From Hirudo medicinalis (lineage: Eukaryota; Annelida; Clitellata; Hirudinida; Hirudinidae), in contig MPNW01000079.1 in NCBI GenBank assembly GCA_011800805.1, positions 18,864 through 82,863 of the forward strand: 64,000 nt of DNA. Reading direction: 5' to 3'. Position numbers and translations under genes: made by a program. Of this stretch, positions 36,200-49,709 are shown in pieces. The notes beneath the pieces are model-generated. The model searched no databases. It was not told where the DNA came from and saw only the letters and a list, made by a program, of their open reading frames with translations. The first letter of the stretch is position 1, and every line of letters begins with the position of its first letter.

Positions 36200-38654
36200 T
36201 CAATCACTATCTGATCCTCCAAAGATTTCTTCCTTTTCCTTATCATCATCACTGTCAGCCTCATCACTGCTTCCAGATTCACTTGAACTCTGATTGTCTT
36301 TCTCACTTTCCTGTTCAACATCTTTGCTGGTGTCTTGCTCTTTTTCACTTTGTACTTCCTCATCATCTGCAACAGAATTGTTATGATCCACAAGTAACCA
36401 TATTAACAAGTGTTAATTAATGATTCTCCAGAATTGGCTGTTAGTAACATGATGCAACTCACTTCTTTCATTATCTTCTTTTTGGAACTGTTCTGCTTCT
36501 TCATCGTCATCGACAAATGGTTCCAAAATGGAAGCCCTTTCATTCTAATGAATTAAAATTTTGAGATTAGAACATTGCATCATTTTATTATTAACATTAA
36601 AAATTAATTTGCATTAATACAATCTTAATGTGAAGTAAAGTCAAATGGACCTGCTGAGCCACTTCTTCTCCTGTGAATGGCCTGTGCTTCAAAACCAGCC
36701 TAGACCTGGTTACTTGCTGCCCTGTTTGACCAATCTTCCTTCTTTTGCTCAATCTCACCCTTACAAGAACAAGTCAAATCTTTGATGTGTCATGTCATTC
36801 TTTGAAATTAAACATTTCTTATCTTACCTTGTTTCCAATTCATTATAAAAGACTCCATTTTCTCTGAAGACCAGGAAATAGTTCTCAGCACAGTCAGTGG
36901 CAGATCTATTTTTGACTGTCCAATTGTACTCTCTTGCCAACATGTAATCATATCTAAAATAAACAGGTCACTAGTAAGATAAAGACAAACTAAACATTTA
37001 ATTTTTAACATTTATCCTATGCCAGTTATAAGAGAAAAATTCATGCTTAGATAGAATTTCATGTTTGATGACACGACGGTCATATAACTCAGCACTTACT
37101 CCTCATCCTCCTCGTAATCAATTCCAGCCTCCACATCGCGCTTCCTTTTACGGAGTGTCTCCTGAGTTGGTAGGAAGTATGTGACATACTGTTCTCCACT
37201 GAAATCCAAAATGCATTTATTGTTACATTGCACCATAGACAATTACAATGTAAGTGCATAAGTACCAAATGATGGCCTGTGAGATTTCTTCCATCTGCTC
37301 AGCAGTTGATTTTCCAGCTGTTGCAGGATCAGTATCAAAAATGACTTGCGCACATGGATGCTTCCACATCTATAAGAGAAGAATATGCTTTTAAATACAT
37401 TTTTATTAAATGTTTAGAAAATAAATAAAGACTGACTTCAAAATCTGGAAATACTGGAAACACTTCAACAGGAGTAACATTCGGTCTGCTGTAGTGCTTC
37501 AAGAGCTGTTGAATTAGATAAGAAATCAATAAATACAAAAATGAATGAGATAAAATCATTTGGATGTATTCTCACAGGCTTTGATGCTGCCTCAAATGTA
37601 GCATTAATAGCCTTTATTTGGCTATCCCTGTCCTTGTATAAGATTTCATCCGTAACCTTCTTGTTGATGTTGAATCCAACCCTACCAATTAACATCCATA
37701 TTATTTGATAAACAGACAATATTTGTTAACATTAACACAATGGACAATCCACTCAAACTCCAGAGGTACCTGGCTTCTGCCTTTTGAGTACTGGGAACAG
37801 CCCGATTGTACTCAGTGGAAATATATTCTGTCTTTCGAAGCCACGACACATTTTTACGATGACTTTGGGATCTAGAATTTGAATAAATGAAAAGCCATGC
37901 TTAAAATATCGATGCAAAACTTTAGAAATACAACAATTACCTCTTTGAATCAATGTTTGCTGACATTTCCTCTTCTAGCAACAATTCATCCTTTGGATCA
38001 AGCTTGGCTGAAAATGGACATCAAGTTTGAATCACTGCCTAACTTCAACATATTCAGCCTTATATTAATACTAATTCTATTTCACTATTTTAATTTCACT
38101 TAAATTAACTTACCACTAGGATTTATTTGATGCAAATCTGTGTTGATCAGGTCAATTGTTATGCCAAGGTCATGCTCAGTCCACAAGTCAAATTTGTGAT
38201 TACGTTCCAATGAAGTTGACTTGTAATGGATGTACCTAAGTAATAAAACTCAGATCAATTACAATAATTTCTACATGGCCTACTATTTTGGTTCCATTAT
38301 ACATAAGTAAAAACATTGTTGTATATGAAGCACAAAAAATTCTATTTCTCACAAGTTTGCTAGATAAAACAATTTTTGAATATTAAATATTTAGTAATAA
38401 CATGGTCCTAGCTTTAATGACCAATTTAGGCTATTAACTCACCTTGCCGTATCAAAAGGATAAATTAGAGATTTTGCATCAAACGGAATATCAGGAAGAT
38501 TGTTGTTGTACTTTACTCGAGAAACCAATTCTGATCTGAAATTATGTTAAAATTACCAAAAAAGCCCAAAAAGCTGCATCCAAATTTCAAACCTTTTATC
38601 TGAAGCACTTTTGGTTCTCTCTTGGCGTAAATTAGTGTGAACAGTTGGAGGCAT
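36200..38654 (-). CDS. PAF1: RNA polymerase II-associated factor 1 (PAF1)
   Basis: Scaffold subunit of the nuclear PAF1 complex (with CTR9, LEO1, CDC73, RTF1/WDR61), which supports elongation and co-transcriptional histone marks. The start is the ATG at 38654 ([16 protein letters not shown]). It follows a TTTAG acceptor, so an untranslated 5' exon exists upstream. About 13 exons carry family signatures: [126 protein letters not shown] and [15 protein letters not shown]. The C-terminus is an acidic Ser/Glu/Asp tail ending [11 protein letters not shown]. This tail is much shorter than in human PAF1 (531 aa); otherwise the protein is complete. Confidence 0.95.
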
Positions 38655-39639
38655 GGTGAACTCTAAAGACATATAACAAAAATTATGAAGCTCCAAGATT
38701 TACAGCAATTCCCACATTTTAATGATTAAAATCAAGATATCCAAGCTGTTAATAATAGTCTTAACAGCATATTGTATCCTTTTCGTAAGACCAGTACCTT
38801 TATATAACACTATATTTACGGCCTGGACAAATGATTCGATTAATTCAACCTGATTGCGCTTGTTATTGTTTTTAGAAATGCAGGACGAGAATAGGTGACG
38901 CCAAAGAATTTTGTAAGAGATCTGAAATAAAATCAAACACTATTAAAATTAAAATTAAGTGTTATTTAAATCAGAAATTGGAATAAAGTTTTAAAATAAA
39001 ATAAAATATTTTTATTAATTGCGCAATAACCCCAAATTTATTCCAGGGATTCAACTATTTCAGATGTTTTCAGGGAAAAATCTCAGCCCAATCAATTCAA
39101 AATTCGAAGTTAATTAGCTGAAGTTTTTTCTTTGTCGGTATCATTTCTATATCTTCGAGACTGTTTTTCTAAAATTCTTAATGACTACTTTCAATTTTCT
39201 AATAATGACTACTAAGCAAGTTAGGCAACTCAAAATTGTTACTATAGAAAAAGATGAGTTTTTTATTGTTTTTTTATGTAATATAAATAAGAAAATTACT
39301 TATAAATATACACTTTTTTTTTTTATTTTTAAATGTGCTTGTCCCTGAAATAGCCAATTTATAGTGTGACTTTATGCGAGATGATCAGCTCAGTTTTTCG
39401 AGATTTCTAGTGATTTATTAAGATCAGTTAAATTTAACAATTATAATATTTAAACTCTAACTTTGTTGTTTCAAATCAAGTGATTGCATCTGCAATCTGC
39501 ATACAAATCGTTCCATTGGTAAAGGCTCATCTCTTATTTATGTAAACACCAAAGATCTGCTTTTAACATATTAGCGGTGGAGTTCGAAACGTTTGCTGGG
39601 AATCGTTGCTTCATATTAAAGAAATTTGAAAGTGAGATA
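38655..39639. promoter_or_regulatory. Shared head-to-head region of PAF1 and PKMYT1
   Basis: The two start codons face away from each other across 985 bp, so this stretch likely holds both promoters (bidirectional use is inference). An exon-like minus-strand segment (about 38797-38930, TTTCAG acceptor and AAAG|GTACTG donor) could be the untranslated first exon of PAF1. It is open in one frame, but I do not recognise a protein. Confidence 0.45.
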
Positions 39640-42600
39640 ATGGATAAATCTCCTCCTGCTGGTTGCCGTCCGATTCCACAGTTTTTTCTTGAACCTGAGT
39701 CTTTTTCTACAAAAAAGGTAATTTATTGCAAGCATTTTAAACGTTTGTTTTGTTGGAGAAGACAAAGAATTTCTGCTAGACGTTACGCAACATTGTATGG
39801 CTCATTTTTTTAAATTTAGATAGTAGGCGTTATGCGTGACATTTACTTTTATAAAACTATCATTTATTTAAGGAATTTTGAGGCGATTATAAATTACTTA
39901 GTGAGATATTTTACAAAATTGCTCGTTTTTTATAATGTACATTGTACAGTATTGTTTAAAATGACACTGGGGTCAACAAGTGTGTAATGTTTTCTGTTGT
40001 CTTCACTTGGAACAAACAATCATCAAGCTTTTTATTCAATTCCCAAGAGTATTTGAAAAGCAGCCATTATTTATCGGAGACATTTAAAGTGGTTTACTAA
40101 GCTTAGAATTTCTTCAATTCTCAAGGAAAGAAATATGACTCCAAGAGATAGGGTACCCCCACCTCCAAAACCATCGGCTAGAAAACTTCTCTCAGTAAGC
40201 AAAGCATCTTCCAAGAAACTTATCTCACGGGCTCTTCCTGTTTCATTTAAATCAACTGAAACATCAATGAATACTCCATGTTATAATGAGTTGAAGAAAG
40301 AGTCTTATTTTAGCCAATGCTTTGAAATAATTTGCAAGCTTGGAGCAGGATCTTTTGGGGAGGTTGGGTTTGAAGATGGCATCACAATTATTTTAAATTT
40401 ACTAATATTATGAATTCACTTTAAAATGAATACTAGGTATTCAAAGTGAGAAGCAAAGATGATGGAAAGTTTTATGCAGTTAAGAAGTCTCGACAAAAGT
40501 TCAAAAACAGTGTTGATAGGTTTCTTGTTAACTTTTTTCATTAGCTTTAGTGATGGTTATGGAGCTGCTTTATTTTATTAAACAGTTGATTGGGGGTTTT
40601 AAAAGTGAATTTGTAATTTTTGTATTTTCATAATAAATGGAGATTATGTAGAATTTTTTAAATGGACTAAATTGAAATAAATTGAAAACCCAAGATATTT
40701 AAAAATTAAAATCAAAAGATTGGAAAAGTTGGAAGAAGTCAACAAACATGAAAAGCTTCCAGTGCATCGAAATTGTGTCAAGTTCATAAAGGCCTGGGAA
40801 GAGAAGTACAATTTGTACATTCAAACAGAACTCTGCAAAATGAGGTTTTTGAGATTTTGGGAAAAATTTGTTGAGCACCTCTGATATATTTATTAATAAA
40901 AAATTGATTTCAATAACAGTCGTGTTATCATGATTGTAGTGGTTTCTCATTTTAATGCAGCTTGAGTGCCTATGCAGACGAGCATCACAACATCGAAGAA
41001 ACATTTGTTTGGAATTGTCTGGTTGATCTTTTGATGGTAGATTTTCTTTTATGTGTTGCCCACTAATATCCTTGATTCTTAATGAATCACATTTTGAGTT
41101 TGGACTACTTTAATATTATTATATTAATTAAAAAGAATAGAATGCAAATTCTTATGCAGGCTTTACAAAATCTTCATGACCACAATCTCGTGCACATGGA
41201 TATCAAGCCAGAAAACATTTTTATATCAAAAGGTGATGTCTGCAAGTTGGGAGATTTTGGTCTGGTTCTTGATTTAAATAAGGTAAATACTTCTTTATAC
41301 ATTTTCATGCATGTGAAAATATGTAAGAAATCAATGATGTTGTAGTAATTTAAGTAAATAATAATATTTGACAAATGGAAATGATTTCATGCTGCAGAAC
41401 GTCATTGATGCTCAAGAGGGGGATCCGAAATATCTTGCCCCTGAGCTGCTGAAAGGAGTCTTTGGAAAGGCTGCTGACATATTTAGGTGATCCTGATGCT
41501 TCAGTTATTTTATTTTGAATTTATTATTTTATTTGCATAATTATTTCAGATTGATAAATAGGAAAACTTATCAGAATGAGATTATTAATTTGAATAAGAA
41601 ATTGTTATAATGCTGCTTCATTCCAAAGTTAAAGTTACAACATTAAAAATAAAGAAATATTTAATTAATCATGTGGATACGATTGCATGTTTCTTAGCCT
41701 GGGCATCACAATACTTGAGCTTGCATGTGACCTCGACCTTCCAAGAGGTGAGAGTCTGTGGCACCAACTCAGGAGTGGTCAGTTGCCAGAGGAATTTCTC
41801 GAAGGTCGATTTTTGAAATCAAAAGTTACAATACTTAAATTTTTATTTATCACTCTCCTGACAATATTTTATGTAAAAAATTAGGAAAATCAGAAGAATT
41901 AAAGCACATAATTAGGTGGATGATGTGTGCAGATCACAACCTGCGACCAAATGTCTATAAATTGTTGGAGCATGAGTTCATTAAAAAGGTTGGGCTATTG
42001 ACACATGTTTGTTGACATCTTTGTTAATCATTGGGGCAGTCCTTGCATTCTCTTTGTTAGCTCAAATTCTCATTTGACTCAAATGTTGTCAACTCTAAGC
42101 CTAAATCTATATCACAAATTCAATTTTATTACCAACTCAATGTTATTTTATTGCTTGATTTTCAAGGGATAATTCACTAAAATTATCTGAAATTCAATAG
42201 TTACTTTAAATATTATTAGATCTGGGAAGAGAGGATCCTACATCAAAATGATGAGGTAGGCAATAAATTAAACCTGTTCTAATTAACGGTTTCCCTGATA
42301 GTAAATGTCTCTGAATAATTAAATGAAAGTTCAATATTTTACTTTATATTTTATTGTTAATTTAGGAAGAAGAATTAATGCCTGCAGATAAACAATTTCA
42401 ATCAAAAACAGCTGAAGGTAGTATTAAGATCAAATGATCATAAGAATATTTATTTTATACTTATATTACATAGATTTAATTAAATTCAATTCTCGCATAA
42501 TAACGATCATACATTTTGCAGGTCCCACCAGTAAGATCTCAAGAGAGCTTCTGTCTGCATTTGATAATGCAGCCAATGATGAAATTAGAAAGAAATGTCC

Positions 42601-43688
42601 AGCCAGGTGATTGGTGATGCTCTGTGAAGATGATCTCAGATTCCGTTTCATTTATGATGACGTTAATTTTCCTATTTCAGTCCCTCCCTGTCTCCTAAAC
42701 ACACTCCTGTAAATGAGTGCTCTCCGCATTGGCACAGTCGAGCCAGTTCCTTGTCTTCTCTTTATGATCCAAAGTAAGTCCATGTCAAGAAAGAGATTTG
42801 TGATTTTAATAAAAATTTAGGGTTTTAGGTGTTTTGGGGATAATCCATTTATTTTGGCATTTTTGTAGACTTCTTACTAAGATGCACATTCTTATAGATT
42901 TAAATGTTCACTTTGTCCTTCAGAGAATTTATAGTGCAAGAGTATCAGACTAAAATACTAAGTAGCTCAGTTATGGCCAATTTTGGAAATAGGCTTTGAG
43001 CATTTTGTAACTACTGTAATTTAGTTGTCCATCCATTCTTTATTTAAATGCAGGATTTTAATTTTTCTTTGTTCTAATTAAATTTGAACTTCATTTGAAT
43101 TTATACTGAGTAACCAAAAGGAAAATGGAGACAGTTATTGATTATGTGGGATTTTATGATTGAGGAGATTGCCAGTTCATTTATTCACAAAGAGCATCCA
43201 ATTCATGTAATTCCTTGTTCAGATGAATTCATCAACAGAGAGAGCACAAATATAAATTTTAATTGTGTTTATCCGATCAGCAAACTCGGGTGCAGGAATT
43301 ATTTGAATAACATTTCATTTTGTTGATTGTGATCAGCTGTAAGTTCATGAAGGCCAATTATTACTTCTTTAAGTTCATGTATTTTCCAGCCATAAATGAG
43401 TTTATTTTGAAATGATTACTTTGCAGTGATCTTGAGAAAATTTGTCCAATAGCCCTGGTGTTTACTCCATCTGACGATGAATACCCCACGAAACGACTTG
43501 GCAGGGTCAGTGTTTTTTGGTGGTTGCTTTGTCAATGTGGTTTTTTTTATGTGGTTACTTATATGGTTACTAATGTGTAATTATTTTCTTTTTCAAAGAC
43601 TATTAGGGAGGAGTCATGTGGAGAAGATGACGAAGAAGATGAATATTATCGCAGTGGAAGTCCAGAAAGAAAAAAACTATCATTTTAA
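39640..43688 (+). CDS. PKMYT1: Membrane-associated tyrosine/threonine kinase Myt1
   Basis: Wee1-family kinase that phosphorylates CDK1 on Thr14/Tyr15 to hold cells before mitosis. I resolve 15 exons: 39640-39717, 40126-40362, 40437-40519, 40719-40844, 40961-41036, 41160-41282, 41398-41486, 41698-41804, 41885-41988, 42220-42255, 42366-42417, 42522-42606, 42681-42773, 43427-43505 and 43599-43688. They total 1458 bp, 485 aa. The N-terminus has RPIPQFF and [11 protein letters not shown], like vertebrate Myt1. The kinase domain covers about residues 90-330: glycine loop [12 protein letters not shown], Lys in FYAVKK, catalytic loop [27 protein letters not shown] and [19 protein letters not shown]. 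The DFG and EGDP segments favour Myt1 over Wee1. The C-terminal part is Ser/Pro/Glu-rich, and I see no hydrophobic membrane anchor. Confidence 0.94.
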
Positions 43689-45219
43689 CCTTTATGTAGC
43701 AATGCATGATTGGTTTTAATTATGCTAACTAACTTTAAACATTCTGTGTTTATGAGTAAAAGTTGTTTGACAGTTGTTATTTGGATTGCCAAATTTTTTG
43801 ATTTTAAGTGCCATTTAACATGAAAAGAAAACTTCTATTGTAAATAGGATGCAAGTACCTTATGAAGAATTCATTTAATGACGAAGTTTTCCTTGCATTC
43901 CTTATGGACATGACCAGACAATATCAATCTTTTGTTATGAAATGTTTGATCATGATCAAATACATTATTATCTCTTAGGCCATGTTTTGCCAGTACAAGA
44001 GCATTTGAGACTTGTAGCTACACGGCATCTTTTTATAACATTGTTTTTATGGCCGGCTGATTAAAAAGGTCTACAAACGTCAAATCATGATGTAAAAATG
44101 CGATTTGCAGATCAAATTTATTGTAACACTAGGCAAGTTTTCCCTAGGAGAGCTAATAAGTTTATTTGAGTTTTATTTGAGCAGTTGCTTTGCTGCTGCC
44201 ATGTTTACTTGTCATTGGAAGTGTTTCTGTTTCAATCCCGGAGTAGATAGGCACATCTCATGCCCCAATCTTTATGGTGGGCTTGTTTTCTGCATTTTCT
44301 TTTTGCTCTGCTCAGTTACTCTCTCATCATCCTTGAAGTCATTCTTGGAGTTATCTATATTTTCAGAATGGGTCTATATAAAATGATACCACAATCTCCT
44401 TGATAGAAAATAGCTGAAGAATGAAAACCACCCTCTGGTTGAGCATTAATCGTGGTGCATTCAACAGGTTCAATAGTTAGTTCACTGGTATCAAAAGCCA
44501 TTTCTGTTTTTGTCAAGGATGGTAAATGTTTTTGAAACTTTCGAAAAGGGCCTCAACTAATTGGTTGGTGCCTGCTGTGATGCGGAATTCCCTTCTAAAG
44601 TCTATATATTTTTATATATTATAAAATTATATAAAGTCTATATGTATATAAGTTTACATATGTCATTACACATTTCAGGGCAGGCGGACCAATGTGGATC
44701 AATTACATGTGATAGTATCTTTTCGTAGAAATAACACCTATGGAATCCCAGGTCGACCTTTGATTTCCACTTTTGAAACCAATTGAATATGGACCAAAAA
44801 TGCTTACAATGACTAAATAAGTATTTGCTTGATGGTCAATTGCGAAATTGTTTTAGAGAGCTTGGCAACACGAGAAAGATTTGCTGTTAATCAATTATAT
44901 TTTGGTCAAAAGAAATCCAAAGAAAAAAAAATCAACTTTCAAACTAACATTTTAAAAATACAATTTCTTAGCATTGATTTAATGACTCAATTTTCTCACA
45001 AAAATATTAGCAAGTTAGCATAATCAAGTTACTTTTTAAAATTTACAAATTATTTGATTCATTTAATTTTTTGAGACACTCAGATGCTTAATAAATATAA
45101 GTACTAGGGAACCAAATGAATAATTGGACAAACTCTAATCAAACCAAATTCAAGTCAGTTATTGAAATAGAACATATTGTAATTTCTGTCATCAAAAGCA
45201 TCCAATTCAAGGAGCCACT
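43689..45219. other. Convergent intergenic region PKMYT1/RSPH
   Basis: It holds the 3' UTRs of two convergent genes. A palindromic-looking TATATATTTTTATATATTATA segment lies near 44602-44625. No gene is seen; a 93-codon plus-strand frame near 44105 resembles nothing I know. Confidence 0.45.
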
Positions 45220-48200
45220 TTAGTTTTCATCATTACCTTCATCTTCATCTTTGTCCTCATCTTCTTCATTTCCAACTTCATCCCTCTCATCTTCTTCTAG
45301 CTCCTCCTCCTCCTCATCATCATCTTCCTCCTCCTCCTCCTCCTCATTTTCATCCATTTCCCTTGGAAATTCCTCTTCAACCGTTGGATCATTTATTTCA
45401 ACCAGGTCTGGTCCAGCAGCATACTCAGTGGCCAGAAAGATAGGCATGGGAGGGTTATAACCATGAATGGAGTTTTTGACCCCCCATCCAACATAAATGT
45501 TTTCAAATGATCTGGTTCAATATGAAAACCAGTGCAATAACAAAAAATAATGGGAAAATCACAAAAAGTTACTTACTCCCCTGTAAATAAAGCATGTGCT
45601 CCAACCCACAAGTTGGAGTGGACTGCAACAATGCCCTCATTGGGCGAAACGATGGAGGGAAGTTCAATCGTCCATGGTGCTAGGCCATGAATTTTATTGT
45701 CCTCACTCAGAGATGTCAGAAGTGGAGGACCAACTTCTGGGACAAGCTGTTCTTTTGTTACTTCTTCCTCCTCCTCCTCTTCTTCTTCTTCCTCCGCTTC
45801 TGCCGTTGGATTCCACCAAGAACAACGGCCCTTTTCATTGTAACAATAAATTTAACTACACTAAAACACTTTTAATTCACCTTAATCAATAGACAACCAA
45901 AATGATTACAATGGTTCTAATTACCTGAGGAAGAATATATTCTATGTGATGCACCCAACCACCAAGAGACATTTTGAAAAGATCCTTCATAGTTGGGGGC
46001 TCATAATCAGGATTTTTTGTTATCTCTCCGGGCATCTCTTCTTCGCTTTCCCCCAACACATAGAAGTCTAAAGGACTGATGTGAGTGGCTGCCGAAATCC
46101 GAGCAATCTGAGCTCTTAGGTAATTTATTTCATCGCCAGGAAAAGGAGGGTAACTTATGACCTGTCAGGAGACAATGTTTGGCCATGTTTAAGTCACCTA
46201 TTCTAATGAGGCTTTGTTGGAGATTTATGTCCATTCTTTGAAGATATTCATACCATTTTCCAAAATTAAAATAATATAAAATGTAATATTTTAATGCATG
46301 GCATGACGCTGTGGGGTCATCCAATTTAACCTTCACTTTAAAGTAAATCCATTGAAATACAACAATTAATTAAAATATTACTGACCAGATTAGTTTAAAC
46401 AATAATGGATAAATTGCTTATATTAAAAATATAGTATTTACAGGTGCATCAAGTCTTCCAGTGAACATTTTGGTGATCTTTTGTGCAGTGCTTATTTCCT
46501 TTGGAGTAACATTTGGCAGTTTGGTCCAGAATTTACCTGGATCATTGCAGACGTAATAAACTTTTTTGTTTGTGCCTGTTCCAGGCTCTTCTGCAGGCAC
46601 TTCAGGTGGTGGTTTGTAAGTTATTTTTGGTAGAGTTAGCTCCTCTAAAGTTGTAAAACTATGATCACTGAATCCTGCATTATTAACAATTCAGCTCCAA
46701 CAGATAATAACTCTTACCTTCTTCTTCGCCTTCCTCTTCAATTTCTACTACTTCCTGCTGGAATTTTAAATCAAATATTTAAATATTATAAGAAAATGAA
46801 ATTAAAGTTCACACTATTTGATTAACATGCAATAAATAATTTAATAAAATGTATACATGGAATCATTTTTCCATTTGTAAATCAAATGCTACTATTTGAG
46901 AGAAGAATGAATCTATCCATTTAATAGTTTCTCTTAAATCAACATTTAGAGTGACATGATTTTAGAACAAAATGCTTGAAACCATTCATTCTATCTACTT
47001 TGTTAGCAAAGTTATTCTCACTCCAATACTTTCAATTGAGTCACACTTTTAGCATCACATATTAATTAAATTTTGAATTATAACTGTTATTCCTTAAATT
47101 ATATTTCAACATGCGTGCAGGTTGGCCGAATGGGTTGCGTTCCTGCATGCGGTCGTAATAGCAACAGTNCAGCCTGCACCGCCAGGGAGCGCCCTCGGGT
47201 AGGGGCGCTATATAAATGGTAGATCGATTAAAGTGCCTTCACATCCCATTGGGATACAAAAGGCACTCAAAATATCGGCTAAATATACACAAATACATTA
47301 AAAAAACATCAACCTGTTCATCCTCAGCTTCCTCCTCTTCTTCCTCATCTTCTTCATCACCTAAACCACTATCTGCCTCAACAATGATATAATTTTGCTC
47401 CAGACCAAAAATCTTTCCCCAAAACCTGCCACCTTCAACTGATTTCTCGGCAATAAGACTCTTCATAGCAAGAAAAATCTTAAACAGCTCTTCCTTGCTC
47501 AGTCCAGTTCCTGCTTGTTCAAAATAGTAACTGCTTGCCATTAGATCTCCAATTCGAGCCTGCCCTTCTTCACCCTCCACCTCTTCCTCATTTTCTGGAA
47601 CCTAAAATAATTTTATTTTGAACATATCAGAAGTTTTTTAAATTGTTGAAACTTGCACAAGGAGTCACCTTAAAGATTTTCTTCTGAATTTGTGCAAGAG
47701 TTGTTTGAGTATCAATTTCAGATTGTGACAGTGATTCATCAGATTCAGAGGTCATTTTTTTCTTGGCTTCAAGACTCAAAGCCTCAAAAATGTCCACAGC
47801 TTCTCGAGGTCGATAGTCAAAAATATTGATTAATACCTTTGCCAGATGATCATACCTGAACCACATGAAAAGTTAAGTTAAGCTGATATAATCCACATAA
47901 TTAATTCAATTCATAGTGTTGTTAATAGTGTTGTCAGGCAATTAATTAACGTTATTCAAAATATTTTTTAATTAATTATAATTAAAATTAATTCTATTGA
48001 ATTAAACAGAATCAGCTAAGAGCTTTAAGATGTCAACTAAGGCTTCACCAATATATTTAGACTTAGATTTTGCTAAACTTGATTAAGTAACACATGGCAA
48101 AATCAATGAGAACATATTGAATAACTTCTTAGTATTTAGATAGCTTATTGACTTATTTTATTAAGGACGATGTAAATGTTAAACAGAACGACATTAACAT

Positions 48201-48395
48201 CTTATTCTTTGAAAGATAATTTTTTGCGTTTTGAAGCTCATCTTCGCCTTCAATTAACTCGAGTAACTCTTCATCTTTTTCTTCTTCAACATCTTCCTCT
48301 TCTTCGTCTTCTCCCTGACTTTCCTCTAATTCGTTTTCATCTACTGTTTTGAAAAACGAATCCCTAAACTCGAATTCTGAAAGACCTGAAGTCAT
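45220..48395 (-). CDS. RSPH4A: Radial spoke head protein, RSPH4A/RSPH6A type
   Basis: Structural subunit of the radial spoke head in motile 9+2 cilia and flagella. It starts at the ATG at 48395 ([10 protein letters not shown]) and has about eight exons. The signatures are QNAKNYL, then [40 protein letters not shown] and [18 protein letters not shown]. After these come [78 protein letters not shown], the aromatic GWG block and [14 protein letters not shown]. Long Glu/Asp runs interrupt the conserved blocks (near residues 20-60, in the middle, and at the C-terminus), as in the vertebrate proteins. The junction between exon 1 (donor near 48207) and exon 2 (from about 47856) is inferred. Its presence means the organism makes motile cilia or flagella. 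Confidence 0.93.
45288..45350 (-). repeat. GAG/GAA-rich coding tract
   Basis: A purine-rich minus-strand stretch codes the C-terminal acidic run of the radial spoke protein (mostly Glu with Asp). It is imperfect in codon use. Confidence 0.8.
47115..47240 (+). repeat. tRNA-derived SINE copy (second subtype), with an N
   Basis: It begins GTGCAGGTTGGCCGAATGGG and has the pairing arm GCCTGCACC and the body GGGAGCGCCCTCGGGTAGGG, CGCTATATAAATGGTAGATCGATTAAAGTGCC. The base at 47168 is an undetermined N, and the B-box segment around it looks collapsed. It sits antisense in an intron of the radial spoke gene. Confidence 0.88.
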
Positions 48396-49709
48396 GAGAG
48401 CAAATTAACTTTCTGGTAATTTATTTTGCACTTTAATAATTCTTCCAAATCCTTTCAGTTTCAACAAGTTGATAGCACAAGTTTTAAATTTTGAGCTTAG
48501 CAGCAGAAAGCAACCACTTCACGAATGTGTTTACTGGTTTTCGAGTATCCTTGGTAACCATATCGTGAAGAATAATAACCTGTTAGACATCAAATTATTA
48601 ATTAATAATTAATGCTAAACCAAATTGGATTTTTATTGAATTTGATATCCTTACTTTCTTTTGCATTTTTTCGCATTTCACTCTGTTTTTCATTTAGAAT
48701 AATAATGATAGTGAGTCAAAATACGTATGTTCCAACGGAACCCTTCAAAACTGAGGAAGACTCTTAAAGGAGTGTGAAATCCGGTTGAACTAGCATTGGT
48801 TATTGAAAGGTGTAATCTGGGACAACAACCTAACAACGTTGATGGACCTGCCATCCAGCGTCTCTCGTCGAGCTTATAATTTAGCATGGGAGCCTCTGAC
48901 TGATTGGATCTCCAAATAAATCTAGAGCCCTCTCATTGTTGGTCTTCCATTCTTTTATTCCCCTAAGTGTTGTTTTTTAATTTAATAATTTTTAAACAGC
49001 TCTATTAAGAATGCGAGAAGCACTGTGCCAGAAAATTCTCTATTGGATTCAATTCGAAAATGCTATTTAACTTGAAAATACTTTTATAATCTTTTGAAAT
49101 TTTTGAGTAAGTATCAGTTAAAGTTTAAATGGGCATTTGATTATGCCCATCCACACTATGTGGGGTGCAAGTTGGTTCAGAGGGTAGAGTTCCTGCGAAC
49201 GACGGTAAAAGCAACAGTCGTTACGTGTCGTGTTCGAAACGCAAGTTGCACCGCCACAAGGCGCCCCTGGGAGCCGGCGCTATATAAATGGTCTAAGAGC
49301 TCCTGACGCTCACGCTTATGGTGCTATATAAATAAACATACGTACATGTTAGTAAAAGTAACTTAGTATGAATAGCAATCGGATTCGAATAATATAACAG
49401 CAATATAACAGCAATAACAATCTTGTTGACGCTTCATCGTTCCTTCTGGAAGGTAGAATCACCATAGCGACGTAGAAACACACATTGTCATTTCCAAGTG
49501 ACAGTGATACCAATTGTTGAATTATTGCAATTAATTCTGCAGATTGTCAAGTAAGAAATATCCGACCATAATGTCGCGATAATATAATTGAATTATTTTC
49601 ATTTTGATAAGTAAACATTGACAATTCAAGTTTTATCGTGTGATAGCAAATAAAAAGTAATTGTGATCCAATGGCTGAGGTTGATGTTTGAAAATCCTCC
49701 AATTTAGTT
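48396..49709. other. Head-to-head region of RSPH and kinesin-14
   Basis: This 1.3 kb between divergent start codons should hold both promoters. It contains a SINE copy (49164-49340). Nothing else is recognised. Confidence 0.45.
49164..49340 (+). repeat. tRNA-derived SINE copy (best preserved, first subtype)
   Basis: GGTGCAA at the start pairs with TTGCACC about 90 bp on, like an acceptor stem. TTGGTTCAGAGGGTAGAG is an A-box/D-arm-like segment, and GTGTTCGAAACGC is a B-box/T-arm. A tRNA-unrelated body follows: GCCACAAGGCGCC, GCGCTATATAAATGGTCTAAG, GCTTATGGTGCTATATAAATA. The GCTATATAAAT motif occurs twice in the body. Confidence 0.9.

Noticed and set aside
44105..44386. 93-codon plus-strand hydrophobic frame
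   Set aside because: Lies in the 3' region of PKMYT1; hydrophobicity comes from T-rich DNA, and it has no recognisable motif.
45251..45460. Poly-Ser frame on the plus strand
   Set aside because: It is the antisense of the Glu-rich C-terminus of the radial spoke protein.
49164..49255. Functional tRNA gene
   Set aside because: It has A/B boxes and a stem but no credible anticodon arm, and it continues into a repeated body; it is a SINE head.
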